A stretch of DNA of 42,715 nucleotides from JAIVGZ01 sp964552205 (GTDB lineage: Bacteria > Pseudomonadota > Gammaproteobacteria > Natronospirales > JAIVGZ01), in contig CAZKFT010000015.1 of assembly GCA_964552205.1 (NCBI GenBank), forward strand, positions 1 through 42,715. The letters are read 5' to 3'. Under the pieces are notes generated by a model that worked only from the letters and a program-made list of their open reading frames with translations, did no database searches and was not told the origin of the DNA. Both the position numbers and the translations under genes were made by a program. Of this stretch, positions 41,507-42,715 are shown in pieces. Numbering within the stretch: position 1 is the stretch's first letter; each line of letters begins with the position of its first letter.

Positions 41507-42715
41507 TTATTGTAGTTCTGTCAAAATATCACTGGGGAGTTTCTGGCTGAGTTTTTCAAACTTTTGTTCATACTTGCGACGAATTTTGTCCGTCAGTTTC
41601 ACCAATAAAAGATCTTTTGCTTTTCGTTCAAACTTGGTCCGTTTCTTTTCATCCGTGAGAGATTTCTTCTTTTCCAAGAGAATGGCAACCAGGGCTCGAG
41701 CATCCAAGTCATCCAGGGCAGTCACCATAAACCAAACGTGTCCTGGCTGTTCAAGCGTAAATTTGTGCAACAACAATCGAGACACAAAGTCATACGAAGC
41801 TGGAGTAAAGTCATCAATCGACTCTCCTGGCAAAAGAGGAATGGGTTCCAGATCCAATTGAGAGCCATCCTCTGTGAAAAGAGCCACAGGAGGTGGGTTG
41901 AGTTGCCCTTCGAAATACTGTTTGTAAAAGTTGTTCCATTGCTTGGAGAAACGACGACTATAACGCTGCCAAAACCACAGGTTCTTCCCTTTCAGAACAT
42001 TCGCAGTTCCCGCAGTATATCCCTTTTCTTCAAGCATTTGTAAGACCACTTCATCTTCTAGAGTATACAGAGTCGATTTTGCCAACACTCCACCAATCAG
42101 TCGACAGTCATGATAGGTATCAGGCTGCTTGACCGGCAACTTGTGCTTTTGTAAGATTTCCTTGATCTCAGGAACCGTGAAAGGGGGATTCTGAGGAGAA
42201 GCGGGATTATAGCAGACTAAATCCTCCTTTTGTTGTTCTCCTCCCAATTCACCAAGAGGCACTTTTCGAACACGCTCAAGATAGCAGACTTTGACGTTGT
42301 TGTACTTTTTCAAAAAGAGACAATCTATGGCCACTTCGGCAAGTGCATCAAAGAAGAGCTCGTCATAATCCTTTTTCATGCTCTCTGAAAATAAATACTC
42401 TTCCACGTTTGCAGTCACCAATCCACTTCCTGCCTCCTTTGAGGATGCTTTTTTGGTACCAGCCTTGCGTTTAGTTCCCGTGATTTGTGAAACATAGGTA
42501 TAAACTTTGACCGACCAAAAATCGGGATGAAGCAAATCTCTGTGAGCACAAAACCGCAATGCCCGACCAATCACCTGTTCTTTGGTGGAGCGATCCGCCA
42601 ATGGCTCCATCATGTGCACATGTCGAATACCAAGTAAATTGACTCCTTCTTTGCTCGTCTTGTCGCCAATAAAAGCCCGGATATAACGACCAGAGATATT
42701 GCGACTGTCATTAAA
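41507..42715 (-). CDS. D6/D11-like SF2 helicase, C-terminal part (5' end beyond right edge)
   Basis: The open frame runs to the right edge with no start inside the window. The first visible residues (NDSRNISGRYIRAFIGDKTS) lead into helicase motif V, KEGVNLLGIRHVHMMEP, then motif VI, STKEQVIGRALRFCAHRDLL, the arginine-finger motif of DEAD/H-type SF2 enzymes. This arrangement (EGxxLxxxRxVHxxEP then QxxGRAxRxxSH) is that of the giant-virus helicases related to poxvirus D6 and D11, which drive early transcription initiation or termination. About 400 C-terminal residues are visible, ending DILTELQ, with conserved-looking W-rich segments of unknown role. Motifs I-III are outside the window. Confidence 0.88.
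   Translation of the reverse strand, partial: FNDSRNISGRYIRAFIGDKTSKEGVNLLGIRHVHMMEPLADRSTKEQVIGRALRFCAHRDLLHPDFWSVKVYTYVSQITGTKRKAGTKKASSKEAGSGLVTANVEEYLFSESMKKDYDELFFDALAEVAIDCLFLKKYNNVKVCYLERVRKVPLGELGGEQQKEDLVCYNPASPQNPPFTVPEIKEILQKHKLPVKQPDTYHDCRLIGGVLAKSTLYTLEDEVVLQMLEEKGYTAGTANVLKGKNLWFWQRYSRRFSKQWNNFYKQYFEGQLNPPPVALFTEDGSQLDLEPIPLLPGESIDDFTPASYDFVSRLLLHKFTLEQPGHVWFMVTALDDLDARALVAILLEKKKSLTDEKKRTKFERKAKDLLLVKLTDKIRRKYEQKFEKLSQKLPSDILTELQ

Overview
The window looks like a piece of a large nucleocytoplasmic DNA virus (Nucleocytoviricota) genome. The evidence is a D5-type SF3 helicase, the C-terminal part of a D6/D11-type SF2 helicase, a PCNA-like clamp, an L1R/F9L-like cysteine-rich membrane protein, a DUF5767-like protein, viral-type protein kinases and a TnpB/Fanzor relic. 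Genes are packed on both strands with short AT-rich spacers. No rRNA, tRNA, CRISPR array or bacterial operon signal is visible. Mirusviricota was considered because of the histones and introns, but the helicases and the L1R-like protein fit Nucleocytoviricota better. No capsid gene is present to settle the family. Many genes end with the stop codon inside an AATAAA hexamer, and one gene needs two 33-35-nt GT-AG introns to read through. Together these suggest use of host nuclear RNA processing at some stage (inference).

Layout. 0-10.6 kb: an unidentified gene cut by the left edge, a divergent PCNA-like clamp, large lysine/glutamate-rich proteins of probable structural or chromatin type, a broken TnpB/Fanzor and a long coiled-coil protein. 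10.6-19.1 kb: a RING/TRAF-type E3, a divergent histone H3, small coiled-coil proteins, the L1R-like membrane protein and a membrane-anchored papain-like protease. 19.2-25.4 kb: a HECT E3 ligase, an F-box-like/WD40 protein, a 55-aa repeat protein and an F-box-like protein. 25.4-30 kb: a four-copy 33-bp iteron array, a spliced HIT-like gene, a DEDDh exonuclease, a protein with an internal duplication and a viral Skp1. 30-34.7 kb: two protein kinases, membrane proteins (one SemiSWEET-like) and an OTU-like protease. 34.7-42.7 kb: low-complexity structural-type proteins, the D5 helicase, a near-canonical histone H3 and the D6/D11-type helicase running off the right edge.

Two themes stand out. One is a ubiquitin toolkit: Skp1, F-box-like adaptors, HECT and RING/TRAF E3s and an OTU-like protease. 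The other is chromatin: two different H3 paralogues, one keeping the ARxKQT N-terminus, plus several lysine-rich proteins. Five runs of exactly 100 N mark scaffold joins. At two of them the flanks are identical 55-mers, and collapsing the duplicate restores one continuous reading frame, so those are false gaps.
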